Source of the DNA: Phascolarctos cinereus
Taxonomy: Eukaryota > Chordata > Mammalia > Diprotodontia > Phascolarctidae
Length of the DNA stretch: 64,000 nucleotides
Direction of reading: 5' to 3'
Assembly: GCF_002099425.1 (NCBI RefSeq)
Contig: NW_018344159.1
Coordinates: 62,001 to 126,000, forward strand
The notes under the pieces were generated by a model, which worked only from the letters and a program-made list of their open reading frames with translations, made no database searches and was not told the origin of the DNA. Shown one piece after another: positions 1-11,739 of this stretch. Numbering within the stretch: position 1 is the first letter of the stretch; every line of letters begins with the position of its first letter. The translations under genes and the position numbers were made by a program.

Positions 1-16
1 GTGAAGCAACCAAAGT

Positions 17-137
17 TAAGTGACTTGCCCAGGGTCACACAGCTAGTAAGTATTATGTGTCTGAGGTTGGATTTGAACTCAGGTCCTCCTGACTTCAAGG
101 CCAATGCTCTATCCACTGTGCCACCTAGCTGCCTCTC
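17..137 (-). repeat. WSINE1-type SINE
   Basis: Reverse-strand copy of the marsupial SINE: the body GGGTCACACAGCTAGTAAG and the head CCACCTAGCTGCC are both readable. Confidence 0.8.
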
Positions 138-544
138 TTAACTTTTTAATGGTATGACTTTTAGTATTTCACTTGTTTATTAATTGGGAATTTATTGTGG
201 TATAGAAAATAAGATTCTCTTCCAAATACACTTCCCAACAAACTGCTCTGTGGAATTTAACAAAATGTGGGAAGACATAAACTGACAAAAAGTGAAGTAA
301 ACCACACCAACAAAACAATATCTATAATAACTTCTGCTGGAAGAGGAGAAATTCATTCCATTAAGCACCAATCTTCTGCCTTCGGGGGTACAGAGAGAAA
401 ACACTATTCTATAGCACCAAATCTCCAGCCTAGTCTCCAGCTTCCCTTGGGAAGAGGAGAGAAACATAGTTACATAGTTCCAGTTCTCCTGCCTGGTGTC
501 TGGCCTTCTCCCTCACACACTAGTCTTTTTCCGTTGTTTTAGGG

Positions 545-640
545 GAGGGGAAGAGAAGTTGCATTTATATAGCACCTACTGTGAGCCAGGCACTGTGCCA
601 AACACTTTTACAAATATCTCATTTGATCCTATCTGATCTG
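545..640 (+). repeat. MIR-like fragment
   Basis: Contains GCATTTATATAGCACCTACT, a CAGGCACTGTGCCAA stretch and a TCATTTGATCCT end, typical of a MIR/CORE-SINE end. It sits inside the L2 5' repeats. Confidence 0.5.
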
Positions 641-2304
641 AAGTGAAGAAAACACCATTCAATTGGGCAGATCTCCTGCCTGGACTCCCTCTGAAGAGGA
701 AAAAACTATTCTATCTTCTCCTTTCCAGGGAAAAGGAGAAAGGCTATTCCACCAAGTCTCCAGCCTTGTCTCCTGCCTTTAGAGGAGAGTAACACCATTC
801 CTTCAGCTCCAAGCACCAGTTCCCTCCCCTGAACTGCCTAAGTCCCTGAAAAGACTGCACCCTAAAGTCAAACTCCCTGGACAATGAAGATCAACCTAAA
901 CTCATTCCTCAATAATGAACAAATTCCAACTTGATCATACCCTCCCTCCTTGGTGATTCTGAACCTTCATCAGTCATCATTTAAACCACATTCCCATCTC
1001 CTCAGTAAGATCCTTTATTCCTGTTCACCTCAACCCAATCCCCCCAATGCCCTACCCAAAAGCTACTCACTCCTTCTACTGTGCTCTCCTCCTTTAGCTG
1101 TCTTACTTGAGGATGTATCCCTTTTCCATCCCATCTTCTCCAACAGATTGCCTCTTCTGTAATCCCCTCCTCTCTTCTGTTTAATTTCTCCCTGTCTAAT
1201 GACTACTGCCCTACTACCTACACATATACCCACGTCTCCCCCATCCTCAAAAAAACCCCTTACTTGATCCATTCATCCCCGCTAGCTACCATTCCTATCC
1301 TTCTCCTCTGTGGTAAAACTCCTTGAGAAGACCATCTACAAAAGGTGCCTCTATTTTCTTTCCTCATCTTTTTCTTCCTTTCCCTTCCTTTTCCACTTTC
1401 TCCTTAACTTTATAGTCTGGCTTTGGCCTTCATCATTCAATTGAAACTGCTCTCTCCAAAGTTACTAACAATCTCTTAATTAACAAATATTTTGGCCTTT
1501 GTCTCAGTCCTCATCTTTCACCTCTGGGCAGTGTTTGACACTATTGATCACTGTCTTCTCCTTGATACTCTCTTTTCTCTAGGTTTTCAACCACTCCCTC
1601 TCAGTTTCCTTGGCTGGATCTTTATCCAAGTCTTGACCACTAACTGTGGTTGTCTCTCAGGGCTCTGAGCTGGGCCCTCTTCTCTTCGCCCTCTATACTA
1701 TTTCATTTGGTGATTTCATCAGTTCCTGTGGATTCAATTATCATCTCTTTGCTGATGAATCTCAGTCTCTTTATCTAGCTCTAACCTCTCTGCGGACCTC
1801 CAGTTTCATACCTCCAATTGCCTATAGGGCATCTTAAACTGTATGTCCCATAGACATCTTAAATTCAACAAGTCCAAAACTGAACGCATTATCTTTCCCC
1901 CTAACATTCCCACACTCCTTCCAAACTTGCCTACTACTGTTGAGGACACCCATCCTCCCAGTCACTAAAACTTGCTACCTTGGTGTTGTCCTGAACTTCT
2001 CACTCTCTCTTACTTCCCATATATAATCAATTTTACCTGTTATAACATCTCTCACATGTGCCTCCTTCTCTTCTCTGACACTGTCACCACCTTGGTACTG
2101 GCCTTCATCATCTCATGGCTGGACCATTGTAATAATCTGCTGGTTGGTTTCCCTGCATCAAGTTTCTCCCACTTCAGTTCATCCTCTACTCACCTGTCAC
2201 AACCATCTTCCTAAAGAAAAGGTCTGGCCATGTCATCCTCCCCTACCCCCACTCAATTAACTCTAGTGGCTCCCAATCACCTCCAGGATCAAATATAAAA
2301 TCCT

Positions 2305-2415
2305 CTATTAGTCAGTCAATAAACATATTAAGTGCCAGGCACTGTGCTAAATGCTGAGATCATAAAGAAAGACAAAAGACAATCCCTGCCCTCAAGGAGC
2401 TCACAGGCTAATGTT
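2305..2415 (+). repeat. THER1/MIR-type SINE segment inside L2 copy 1
   Basis: Reads AGTCAGTCAATAAACATATT, GTGCCAGGCACTGTGCTAAA, then CTCAAGGAGCTCACAGG. The same segment occurs at the same place in L2 copy 2 (about 7574-7680). Confidence 0.5.
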
Positions 2416-2736
2416 TCATACTCAAAGCCCTTCATAACCTGCCCCCCAACCTTTCCAGTCTTTTTACGCTTTCCCTCCCCCGACATATTCTTTGATTCAG
2501 AGACACTGCCTCCTTTCTGTTCCTCAAACAAGACACTCCGTCTGCTGACTCCAGGCATTTTCACTGGCTGACCCTCATGCCTGGAAGCCTCTCCCTCCTC
2601 CTCTCTACCTCTTGGCTTCCCTGGCTTCCTTCAAGTTCTAGCTAAAACCCCACCCTACAGGAAGTCTTTCCTTATCTCTCTTAATTCTAGTGCCTTCCCT
2701 CTGTTTAGTATTTCTGATTTATCTTATCTATAACTC

Positions 2737-2883
2737 TTTTTTTTTTTAGTGAGGCAGTTGGGGTTAAGTGACTTGCCCAGAGTCACACAGCTAATGACTG
2801 TTATGTATCTGAGGCCGTATTTGAACTCAGGTACTCCTGACTTCAGGGCCGGTGATCTATCCACTGTGCCACCTAGCTGCCCC
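2737..2883 (-). repeat. WSINE1-type SINE in L2
   Basis: Reverse-strand SINE with its poly(A) at the low-coordinate side, bounded by a perfect target duplication TCTATAACTC at 2727-2736 and 2884-2893. It is therefore younger than the L2 it interrupts. Confidence 0.9.
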
Positions 2884-3599
2884 TCTATAACTCATTTGTA
2901 GATAGTTATTTGCATATTGTCTCCCTCTTTAGACTGTGAGCTCCTTGAGAGCAAGGACTGTCTTTTACCTTTCTTTGTATTTCCAGCACTTAGCACAGTG
3001 CCTGGAATATATTAGGTGCTTCATAAATGTTTATTGACTGTCTGGCTGGGATTCATGGAACAGTACAGGCTCCAGAGAATTTGAAATTAATATTATTCAG
3101 AGGATAAAAGAGAGTTGTATAGTGGAGGCAAACAAGCTATAGTATATAACAAATAAGGAAATAAAAACAAAAGTAAAGAATGTCATCAAACAAATATATG
3201 ATCAGAAAAGAAAATGGGTTGGTCATATCTTGAGAACCAGAGGTGCCCAGTGGACAATCTATGTGCTCTTCTTGTATCCTTGAATTGTTAGGAGAAATAT
3301 AGGGGTGGGGGAAGTTGGGTGAATCCACTGTGATGAACTTTTACACAAAAGTTGCATAGAATCAGTATGGTGTGATTTGGGCTATATTTTAAATCACTGG
3401 AGATAACGCAATGAAATCACTGTTGTACCCAGATATCTGAGTAGGTCTTTTACATGAATTAGACCTTCTGGAAGCCAAGCGCTTTACCCCCTCTTTTTTC
3501 CCATTCATCTATTTGTGAAATTTCAGATCTTGCCTATTTCTTACTAATCTTTAAAAAAATGTTGTTTGTTTTTGAGAGGCCGTCTTCTGATGAGATTGG

Positions 3600-3690
3600 C
3601 TCCTAGAAATATTGATTGATCAATCAAGCAATCAGTATTTATTAAGCATTTACTAGTGTCAGGCATGTGCTAGGCACTGGCTGAATAAGT
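3600..3690 (+). repeat. THER1/MIR-type SINE fragment
   Basis: Contains CAATCAAGCAATCAGTATTT, ATTAAGCATTTACTAG and a GTGCTAGGCACTGG motif. It is a truncated piece. The flanks 3050-3600 show nothing recognised. Confidence 0.45.
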
Positions 3691-3842
3691 AGTGGTATGG
3701 TAGAAATTTCTCTAAAAAAATAGACTTTTAACTGCAACAATCTATAGGGCTTTTAATAAAGGTCAAGGAGGCAGGAGATATATATATATATATGTATGAA
3801 TAGCTAAAAGTTAAGTTATGGTACAAGAAGAACATAGGAAAG

Positions 3843-3946
3843 AGCTTAGGGTCACACAGCTCATAAGTGTCTGAGGCCAGATTTGAACTCAGGAAGATGA
3901 GTCTTCCTGACTCCAGGCCCAGCACTCTATCCATCGAGCCAAATAA
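3843..3946 (-). repeat. MAR1-type SINE fragment
   Basis: Reverse-strand SINE body with the MAR1-style insert (CTCAGGAAGATGAGTCTTCC) between the B-box side and the head. The RTE tail is missing. Confidence 0.65.
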
Positions 3947-4049
3947 TTCTATTGTTGAATTAAATAAAGAAATCTCTCCTCCACAATTGACATAAATATA
4001 TCACTTTAGTTTCTTCTATTTTCTTTTAGCATTCACTTTTTTATGTTTA

Positions 4050-4985
4050 ATTCTGGAATTCATTGAATTATGTGGCATAGGATATATATCTAGAATCTGC
4101 ATTGTATTTGTACAACTTTTAAAAAATTTTTATGTAATCAGAATTGTCCTTTATATCTTCAGTGATGTTATATATCCCTTGTTTTTCTTCTTTTTAAAAA
4201 ATTATTTATTTTTCATTTTCAACATTCACTTCTTTAAGATTTTGAGTTCTAAATTTTTCCCCCTTCCTCCCCCCCTCCCCAAGATGGTATGCAATCTGAT
4301 ATAGGCCATACATGCACATTCATATTAAACCTATTTTCGAATTAGTCATGTTGTAAAGAATTAGGACCAATGTGAGAAACCACAAGAAAGAAGAAACAGA
4401 AGAGAGAGAGAGAGAGAGAGAGAGAGATTGAGACAGCAAATAGTATGCTTCCATCTGCATTCAGACTCCATAGTTCTTTTTCTGGATGTGGATAGTATCA
4501 TGAGTCTCTTGGAGGTGTCTTAGATCCTTGCATTGCTGAAAAGAGCTAAGTCTATCAAAGTTAGTGCTCAAACATTGTTGCTGTTACTGTGTACAATGTT
4601 CTTCTGGTTCTGTATATCCCTTGTTTAATCATGAACTGTTGTGAAATGTAATTTCTTCTTTGTTCCTACAATTTGTTTACAATTTGACCTTTTCTTTCTA
4701 GGTCATGCATACATTCAGAGTTATCTCAGTACGAAGTATGAAGTATGAAGTGGTGTTCTAAATCTAATTTTTGCCATGTTACTGTCCAGTTTTCCTGAGA
4801 GTTTTTGTTAAATAGTGAGTCCTTACCTCAGTAGCTGGAGTCTTTAGGTTTATTAAATACTAGTCTATTAGTTTTGGTTGCTTTTGTATGGTATATAACT
4901 AATCTGTTCCACTGATGGAGCTCTGTTTTTTTAATCAGTACCACTCTACAGTCTTGTTTGGTGTCTGGTACTGCTAAGCTCCCTT
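4050..4985 (-). mobile_element. L1 ORF2 fragment, part 1 (older)
   Basis: Antisense of marsupial L1 ORF2, recognisable by AATTGTCCTTTATATCTTC and CAGTTTTCCTGAGAG-TTTTTGTTAAATAGTGAG. Split by a younger L1 tail (4185-4612). The same element appears to resume at 8946, after L2 copy 2. Confidence 0.65.
4185..4612 (-). mobile_element. Younger 5'-truncated L1 3' UTR
   Basis: Antisense L1 3' region (TTTTCAACATTCACTTCTTT, CAATCTGATATAGG, GCATTCAGACTCCATAG). It is bounded by a perfect 14-bp duplication TATATCCCTTGTTT at 4171-4184 and 4613-4626. It includes an AG microsatellite at about 4402-4427. Confidence 0.85.
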
Positions 4986-4989
4986 CCTT

Positions 4990-7900
4990 TCTACCAGCCT
5001 CCTTTTGCTGAGGGCATCTTCTGTTGCTGTGGACATCTGTTATTGTGGATATCTCCTGTCTGACCTCCAGCCTCCCACAAAGGAGATGTGCTATTTCATC
5101 AAACTAGCCACCTGCTACTGTGGCGAGAGGAGAAGGTGCCTTTCCATAAAGTCTCCAGCTTAGTCTCCTACCTGGGACAGGGAATGGAAGGTGGGGAAAG
5201 AGAATAACACCATTCCTTCTGCTCCAAGTACTTGCTCTCAGCCTGAACTAAGGTTCTGAAAGGCCTCCACACTGAGGCCAAAACCCTATTGACTTAAAAA
5301 ATCTAAAATCTTCCCTTAATGATTAACTCTCTCCTGATTAAACCTTCTCATGTTAGTGATGCCAAACCCCTGTCAGTCATCACCCAAACTGCATTCCCTC
5401 TCCCCCCCTGCCAGATCCCTCAAATGCTACCCTGCCATGTCCCCTCTCAAAGTTATTACCTCTTCCACTGTGTGTTCTCTGGAATGCCTGGTCCATAGGC
5501 AACAAACTTGTTTTCACCTTTAATCTTTTCCTTTCCCATTCTCTCCATCTTCTAGTTCTCACTGAGACTTGGCTACCTCCTGATAATATACATAGCCTCC
5601 CTGGTTGCCATTTCCAGTACTGGTTGTACTATAATTCCTTCCCCCCAACTCACTGGTTGAGGTGGGAGAGTGGGGAACATTCCTTGCTCTCTGTTACTAC
5701 TTCCAGGTTCTCCCTCTACCCCATCACTCACTAAACTCTCCTCCTTTGAGGTTCACTCAATCCACATCTATTGCCCAATCAAAATTCTGGTAACTGTCTT
5801 CTACTGACCTTTAGGACACTCCCTATCTTTCCTCAAAGAATTTCAGTGCTTGACTTTCATTTTTTTCTCTACTCCTCAACTCCTGTCTTCATAATAGAGG
5901 AGTTCTATATAAATGCTGATATATTTCCTCAACACCCTAACTTTATAGTTCCTTAACTTGCTCATTTCCCATGACCCACTCCATCCCACACCCAAAAATG
6001 GCCATATTCTTGATCTTTCCATAACTCACAATTGAACCATTTTCATCCTCATGAACTCTGAAATTCCTTTATTTGATAACAATCAGATACGGCATTGGCA
6101 TTCTACATTTCCCCAAACACTATTTTTTGTCCACACTCTGACCTCCATGTTATGATAACTATGTCCCTTGATCTCAGTTCTCTCCCCAGACATTACCCCT
6201 GCACTAGCTATACTCTTTACCTTTCTCCATCTTGACCCTTTGGTGAACCAGTTAAACTAGATTCCTTTTTCCCTGGGTCCCTTCTGTCCTTATCATACCA
6301 TTGATTTTACCCTGCCAAACCCTAGCCTCAGATCATTCCCACCATCTGCTGCTTTCACTCCTATACATGTGCTGCTGAATGAAGGTGAAGAAAATCGCAA
6401 AATGTGCTGACTGGGTCGACTACAAATTTATATTACATAACCTCAACTGAGTCCTCATTGCTGCTAGACAATCTTTTCACACCTCCCTAATTAACTCACT
6501 ATCTCACCCACCACAGTGGCCCTTCCTAACCTTTTCATCTCTCCTTAAAACTCCTATAGCTCCTTGTCTCCCTCTAGCCTTCTGGGTCAAAACTCTTTGA
6601 GAACGCCATCTATAATAAGTGCCTCCATCTTTTTTTCCTCCTACTCTCTTCTTAACTCTCTCTACAATTTAGCTTCTAACCTTATCATTCAGCTGAAACT
6701 ACTCTCCTGAAAGTTACTAATGATCTCACCAAAACGACTGGCCTTTACTCAGTCCTCAACCTTGTTCTCTTTGATGCCTTTGACACTGTTGATCACCCTT
6801 GTTTTGATACTCTGTTCTCTCTAGTTTTTCAGGACACTGTTCTTTCTTGGTGTCCTTCATACTTATAGGAACACTTCTTCTCAGTTGCTTTTGCTGGATC
6901 TTATTTAGGTCTTGCCCACTAACTGTGCATATCTCACAGGGCTCTGTCCTGGGCCCTCTTCTCCACCCCTCGCTGTATTATTTCACTTAGAGATCTCAGC
7001 AGCTTCAATTTCCTCTCTATGCTGATGGTTCTTAAATATACTTATCTAGTTCTAACCTTTGCTGACCTCCAGTGTTACATCTCCAACTGCCTATTAGACA
7101 TCTCGAACTGCATAGCTTATAGATGTCTTAGACTCGTTGTGTCCAAAACTGAACTCATTATCCCCTCTTCCTTTTTCCAAACCCACCCCTCTTCAAAACT
7201 TAGCTGTTACTTTTGAGGGTACCATCATTCTGCCGGTCCCCCAGGCTTGCTACCTTGATGTCATCCTCAATGCCCCACTATCACCGTCCTTATCCAATCT
7301 ATTGCCATGGCCTGTTGATTTTACCTTCATGTCTCTCTCTCCTCTACTGTCACCACCTTGGTATTGGTCCTTATCATCTCATGGCTGGACCACTGTAATA
7401 ATCTGCTGGTTGGTTTCCCTGCATCAAGTTTCTCCCACTTCAGTTCATCCTCTACTCACCTGTCACAACCATCTTCCTAAAGAAAAGGTCTGGCCATGTC
7501 ATCCTCCCCTACCCCCACTCAATTAACTCTAGTGGCTCCCAATCAACTCCAGGATCAAATATAAAATCCTCTATTAGTCAGTCAATAAAAATATTAAGTG
7601 CCAGGCACTGTGCTAAATGCTGAGATCATAAAGAAAGACAAAAGACAATCCTTGCCCTCGAGGAGCTCACAATCTAATATTTCATACTCAAAGCCCTTCA
7701 TAACCTGCCCCCCAACCTTTCCAGTCTTTTTATACATTCCCCCCCCCCCCACTCTTTGATTCAGTGACACTGGCCTCCTTTCTGTTCCTCAAACAAGACA
7801 CTCCGTCTGCTGACTCTAGGCATTTTTGCTGGCTGACCCTCATGCCTAGAAGCCTCTCCCTCCTCATTTCTACCTCCTGGCTTCTCTGGCTTCCTTCAAG

Positions 7901-8945
7901 TTCCAACTAAAACACCACCTTCTACAAGAAATCTTTCCTGATCTTCTCTCTATTTAGTATTTCTGATTTATCCTGTATATAGCTTATTTGTACATAGTTA
8001 TGATAGAATCCTCGTAAAGCTGCCCCCAGTCCCAATATTCTAACTTCCTTATATGCCCCACTAAACTGCAGGCCCACTGCCCCTAACTAGCCACTGTCCC
8101 CTGCCCTCCCCCAACTCAATATCCTAACTTCTTCATATATGCCTCACTGCTCACTAGAACAACAGGTGTGTCCATGAACTCATATTTTTCACAGAAACAA
8201 CAGGCATGTCCATGTGATGGGATCCCAGCCACTGCCTCTAGCTAGCCACTGCCCCCAGACCCATTCCTCATATTTCCCACAGAAACAGCAGATGTGTCCA
8301 TGCACTCAACCACAACCTCATCCATCTAGTCTTAGGACCACAACACTTAGCCAATCAGAAAGCAGCACCACCAGGATGCCCAAAGAGGATGTGGACCTCA
8401 AAACAATAGAAGGCACTTTCCCTAAGTAGGCACCTTCACAGTAATAGCAAAAGCTGTCCTTTAGGTGAACTTATGGTGCAAAGAGGCTTATTATAATATT
8501 ATCATACATACATACCCCCCATGGGATATCTGTATGCATTGTGGGAAATCTGAATGTGCAGTTCCACTGAGGCTGGGACCCCTCCCCCATTACCTAATCC
8601 CTTAACAAACTCTTCCTGCCTTTTTAATATTCATAATTTCTGTTACGTAATTGCATCTTTACCCTATCAAAAATCCGGTCTTGCTTTCACTAAAGTTGCT
8701 GGTTCTTCTTGCAACTTAGCCCGCTTCATGAGAAGCTTCAATCTCAATAAATTCCTTTACTTGGATTAGAGGTGGTCTGATTCTGAATTCTTTGAGACGG
8801 TTCCACCACAATACATTACGAAACCGCAACAGTTTTTTGCAAGTTATCTCCCCATTGGACTTCAAGCTCCTTGACAGCAAGAACTGTCTTTTACCTTTCT
8901 TTGTGTTCCCAGCACTTAACACAGTGCCTGGCACATATTAGGCAA
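4990..8945 (+). mobile_element. L2 LINE, long copy 2
   Basis: Parallels copy 1 but reaches further into the coding part. Endonuclease-type LVLTETWLPPDN is readable at about 5550-5590. AFDTVDH at about 6777-6797, GSVLGPLL at about 6940 and LDHCNNLLVGFPAS at about 7388 belong to the reverse transcriptase. The L2 3' end is at 8860-8945. Without the LTR at 8001-8831 it is about 3.1 kb, close to full length for L2, but interrupted by many stops. Confidence 0.8.
8001..8831 (+). mobile_element. Solo LTR of an endogenous retrovirus (fossil)
   Basis: A sequence with TG...CA ends splits the L2 3' region; L2 text resumes on both sides. It has repeated blocks in its first 300 bases (possible U3 direct repeats) and AATAAA at 8746-8751. 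The flanking four bases (GTTA / GTTT) are an imperfect duplication. No internal retroviral region is present. Family is uncertain, perhaps ERV1-like; probably moderately old. Confidence 0.6.
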
Positions 8946-9480
8946 TTCTTGACCTTTCACTTCTCTAGATTAATTTTGTTATTTTTTTCTAGTTTTATAA
9001 ATTAATCCTTTGGAAGTTTGATTGGTATTGCACTGAGTAAGAAAATTCATCTAGGCAGCTTTGTCATTTTTATTATATTAGCTCAACCTACCCATGAGCC
9101 ATGAATATATCTCCAGTTATTTAGGTTAACTTTTTTTTTCCCTCTAAAGCATATTTTATTGGCAGCTGAGTAGCATAGTGGATAGAGGGCTGGGGGCTGG
9201 AGTAAGGAAAACCTGGATCAAATCTAGCCTCACATACTTACCAGCTCTGTGATCCTGAACAAGTCTCTTAACCCTGCTTGCCTCAGTTTACTTATCTGTA
9301 AAATGAACTGGAGAAGGAAATGGCAAACCCCTCCAGTATCTTTGCCAAGAAAATACCAAATGAGGTCACAAAGAGTTGGACCCACCTGAACAGCAACAAC
9401 AATTCATGTAATTCTGGTATACATCTTGGTAAGTAAACTCCTAGGCATTTTATACATCCTATAGTTCAAAAGAAGTGTTT
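8946..9480 (-). mobile_element. L1 ORF2 fragment, part 2 (older)
   Basis: Antisense L1 ORF2 text (TTGATTGGTATTGCACTGAG; TCATTTTTATTATATTAGCT) that continues in order from the segment ending at 4985. Interrupted by a MAR1 SINE at about 9163-9405. Confidence 0.65.
9163..9405 (+). repeat. MAR1-type SINE (RTE tail)
   Basis: tRNA-like head, CTGTAAAATGAACTGG middle, GGAAATGGCAAACCCCTCCA, and the RTE/BovB-like tail GAGGTCACAAAGAGTTGG ending AACAGCAACAACAA. Inserted in L1. Confidence 0.85.
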
Positions 9481-9966
9481 AGGAATTGCTTTTTGAGAGG
9501 AGGAGGAGAAAAGGAAACAGGAGGGACAACATTTCCATTTTCTTTTTTTTGGACAAACTTTTTTTTCTGCTTATGCTATCATTCATAGATTCCACCACTT
9601 GAAAAGTAAAGTCAAACAATATCTATTTGCTCTAGCTCTGAACCTCTTGCTTCTCCTATATTTGCGTAATATTCTACTTTGTGTTTTGACCATGTAGTTT
9701 TGCTTATGACTAGGCTGCAACCTTTGACCTTTGGCTTCCAACTCTACCCTCACATTTCTTGGACTCTTAACTGAACACCTTTTGGTTTCTTTTGTCTCTG
9801 CGTCTGACTTTCTGGACTGAAATCTCATCCTGCAGCTTCCTTCAGACCTGGGGCCTCCTCACCCTGAAATATTCTTTGGTCTTTGTTATCTTCTCACCTT
9901 GGATCATCCCTCTACTAGCCCCACCTACTCCCAATGGTAAATTCCCTCCAGGTACTTCCATTTTGG

Positions 9967-10203
9967 CAGCTAGGTGGTGAAGTGGATAGAGTACTAGGCC
10001 TGATGTCAGGAAGACTCAACTTTCTGAGTTCAAATCTGGCCTCAAACATTACTAGCTGTGTGACCCTGGGCATGTCACTTAACCCTGTTTGCCTCAGTTT
10101 CTCATCTGTAAAAAATGAGAAGAAAATGGTAAACCACTACAATATCTTTGCCAAGAAAATCCCAAATGGGGTCAGTCAGACATGAGTAAACAAAAAGAAC
10201 AAA
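9967..10203 (+). repeat. MAR1-type SINE with clear TSD
   Basis: Complete SINE flanked by a perfect 13-bp duplication ACTTCCATTTTGG at 9954-9966 and 10204-10216. Confidence 0.9.
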
Positions 10204-10216
10204 ACTTCCATTTTGG

Positions 10217-11550
10217 GGGGCCCAGGCCAGCCAACTTTTATTTCCCAATAGGTTCTGCTTCTGACCCTGACTTTTGTCTCCTACTCACAGCTTTTTAGCC
10301 TCCTTTATTGTGTTGTATTCCCCCATTAGAATGCAAACCCCTTGATGGCAGGCACTGTCTTACTTTTCCTCATAATGCTTAATGAATTCTAGTCAATTTG
10401 CCTTACCTTTTTTCCTGGCAGATCTCATTCTCATGACCTCATTTTTTCCCCCTTCACTCATTTGACTTCTTGACCGCCAGTCTTATGAATGATATTGTTC
10501 TTGATTTACCCTAGATCTTATCTCTGCTTTGGCCTCAAAGTTAACATGCTTATATGTATCTACTTTTTTCTACCCACCACATCATTTTCATCCCCAAACT
10601 AGGAACATAGGTGGTTAGAAGGTAAAGGGGAACATTATTGGATCATATTAGTTCTGGAACTTTACTAGGTTTTTTTTTGGGGGGAAAACTTTTAAGTAGG
10701 AGACATAATTGAAGCACCAGTGCAGGTATGCCAATATACTTGTGAAATTGACACAGGAAGAAATGGAGAGGGATCAGATGTCCAGATGATTTGCAAGAAT
10801 AGCCAATTAGGTAAGTAGTATTGCACAAAGCAGAGAGAGGTCATAGCCAAGTATTGAACAGAATGGTGTCAGTTAATTTTCTTCTCGATGGCCAAGGTTT
10901 AGCCAGCCAAGCACCTAACTTTTTCCTCTTTTCTCCTGTTCACCATTAAGTCGTTTCATTACTTGTTACCAGAGTTAGGACAAAGCATTTGTATGCCTTA
11001 GGTAAGCTTTCAAAATTCATTAAGTATCACTGTGCTCTGGAGGCCTCAAGTCTTCATTAGGCTAGGACATATGTCTTAGCATCATCAAATACATACCTAT
11101 GTACTATGCAAAATTTGATTTTCTGAAATTAAAAATGTGTGTTTAAATAAAGTAGCATTAAAAAAAACCAGCCCTCATTGTTACCCCTTTGTATACCCCT
11201 AGTCCCAGCCCTGCTTGTTCTCATTAGACTGGAGAACAGAGTTTTTATAACTGAAATATAGCATAAGTAGTAATGAGGGGAGGGAGAGGTAAGGAGACAT
11301 TAAATTGATGCTTAAGTTCACAATATATGTGTGTGTACATATACATATATATCCATACAGATATGTATTGTCTGTCTATATCTTTAATCTAGACTCTCTA
11401 ACCTTACACTGATATGAATGATTAAGGGTGGATATTCTTAAGATCTTTTTCCCTTTACAAATGGAAGAATACATTAAGGAACATCTCTATCATCCCCGAG
11501 GCCTGAAGGTGAAGTTTTTGCTCTACTGTGTTCACTTTTAAAACTGGGCT
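10217..11550. other. Intergenic, nothing recognised
   Basis: No gene or clear repeat boundary seen. AT-rich sequence with short TA/TG runs near 11320-11370. Confidence 0.5.
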
Positions 11551-11551
11551 A

Positions 11552-11735
11552 GGAAGCAGCTAGGTGGAAGCTAAGTGGCAGCTAGGTGGCAGCTAGGTGG
11601 CTCAGTGGATCGAGCACTGGCCCTGGATGCAGGAGGACATGAGTTCAAATGTGACCTCAGACACATAACACTTACTAGCTGTGTGACTCTGGGCAAGTCA
11701 CTTAACCCCATCGCCTAGCCCCCCAAAAAAAACTG
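11552..11735 (+). repeat. WSINE1-type SINE with multiplied head
   Basis: Body GTGTGACTCTGGGCAAGTCA and poly(A) end are standard. The head motif GCAGCTAGGTG occurs about four times in tandem at 11552-11602. Confidence 0.85.
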
Positions 11736-11739
11736 AGCT

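Larger units (their letters stand above)
320..3045 (+). mobile_element. L2 LINE, long copy 1
   Basis: Runs from CT/GA-rich 5' repeats (320-860) through a decayed reverse transcriptase region ([10 protein letters not shown]...YHLFADE at 1655-1760; SWLDHCNNLLVGFPAS at about 2115-2165) to the L2/MIR-type 3' end (CTCCTTGAGAGCAAGGACTG near 2940; AATGTTTATTGACTG near 3025). Interrupted by a MIR-like piece and by a WSINE at 2737-2883. Several stops are present and it is not functional. Confidence 0.8.

Noticed and set aside
7137-7526. A 129-codon frame with LINE-like composition
   Set aside because: Part of the decayed L2 reverse transcriptase region in a shifted frame; not a host gene.
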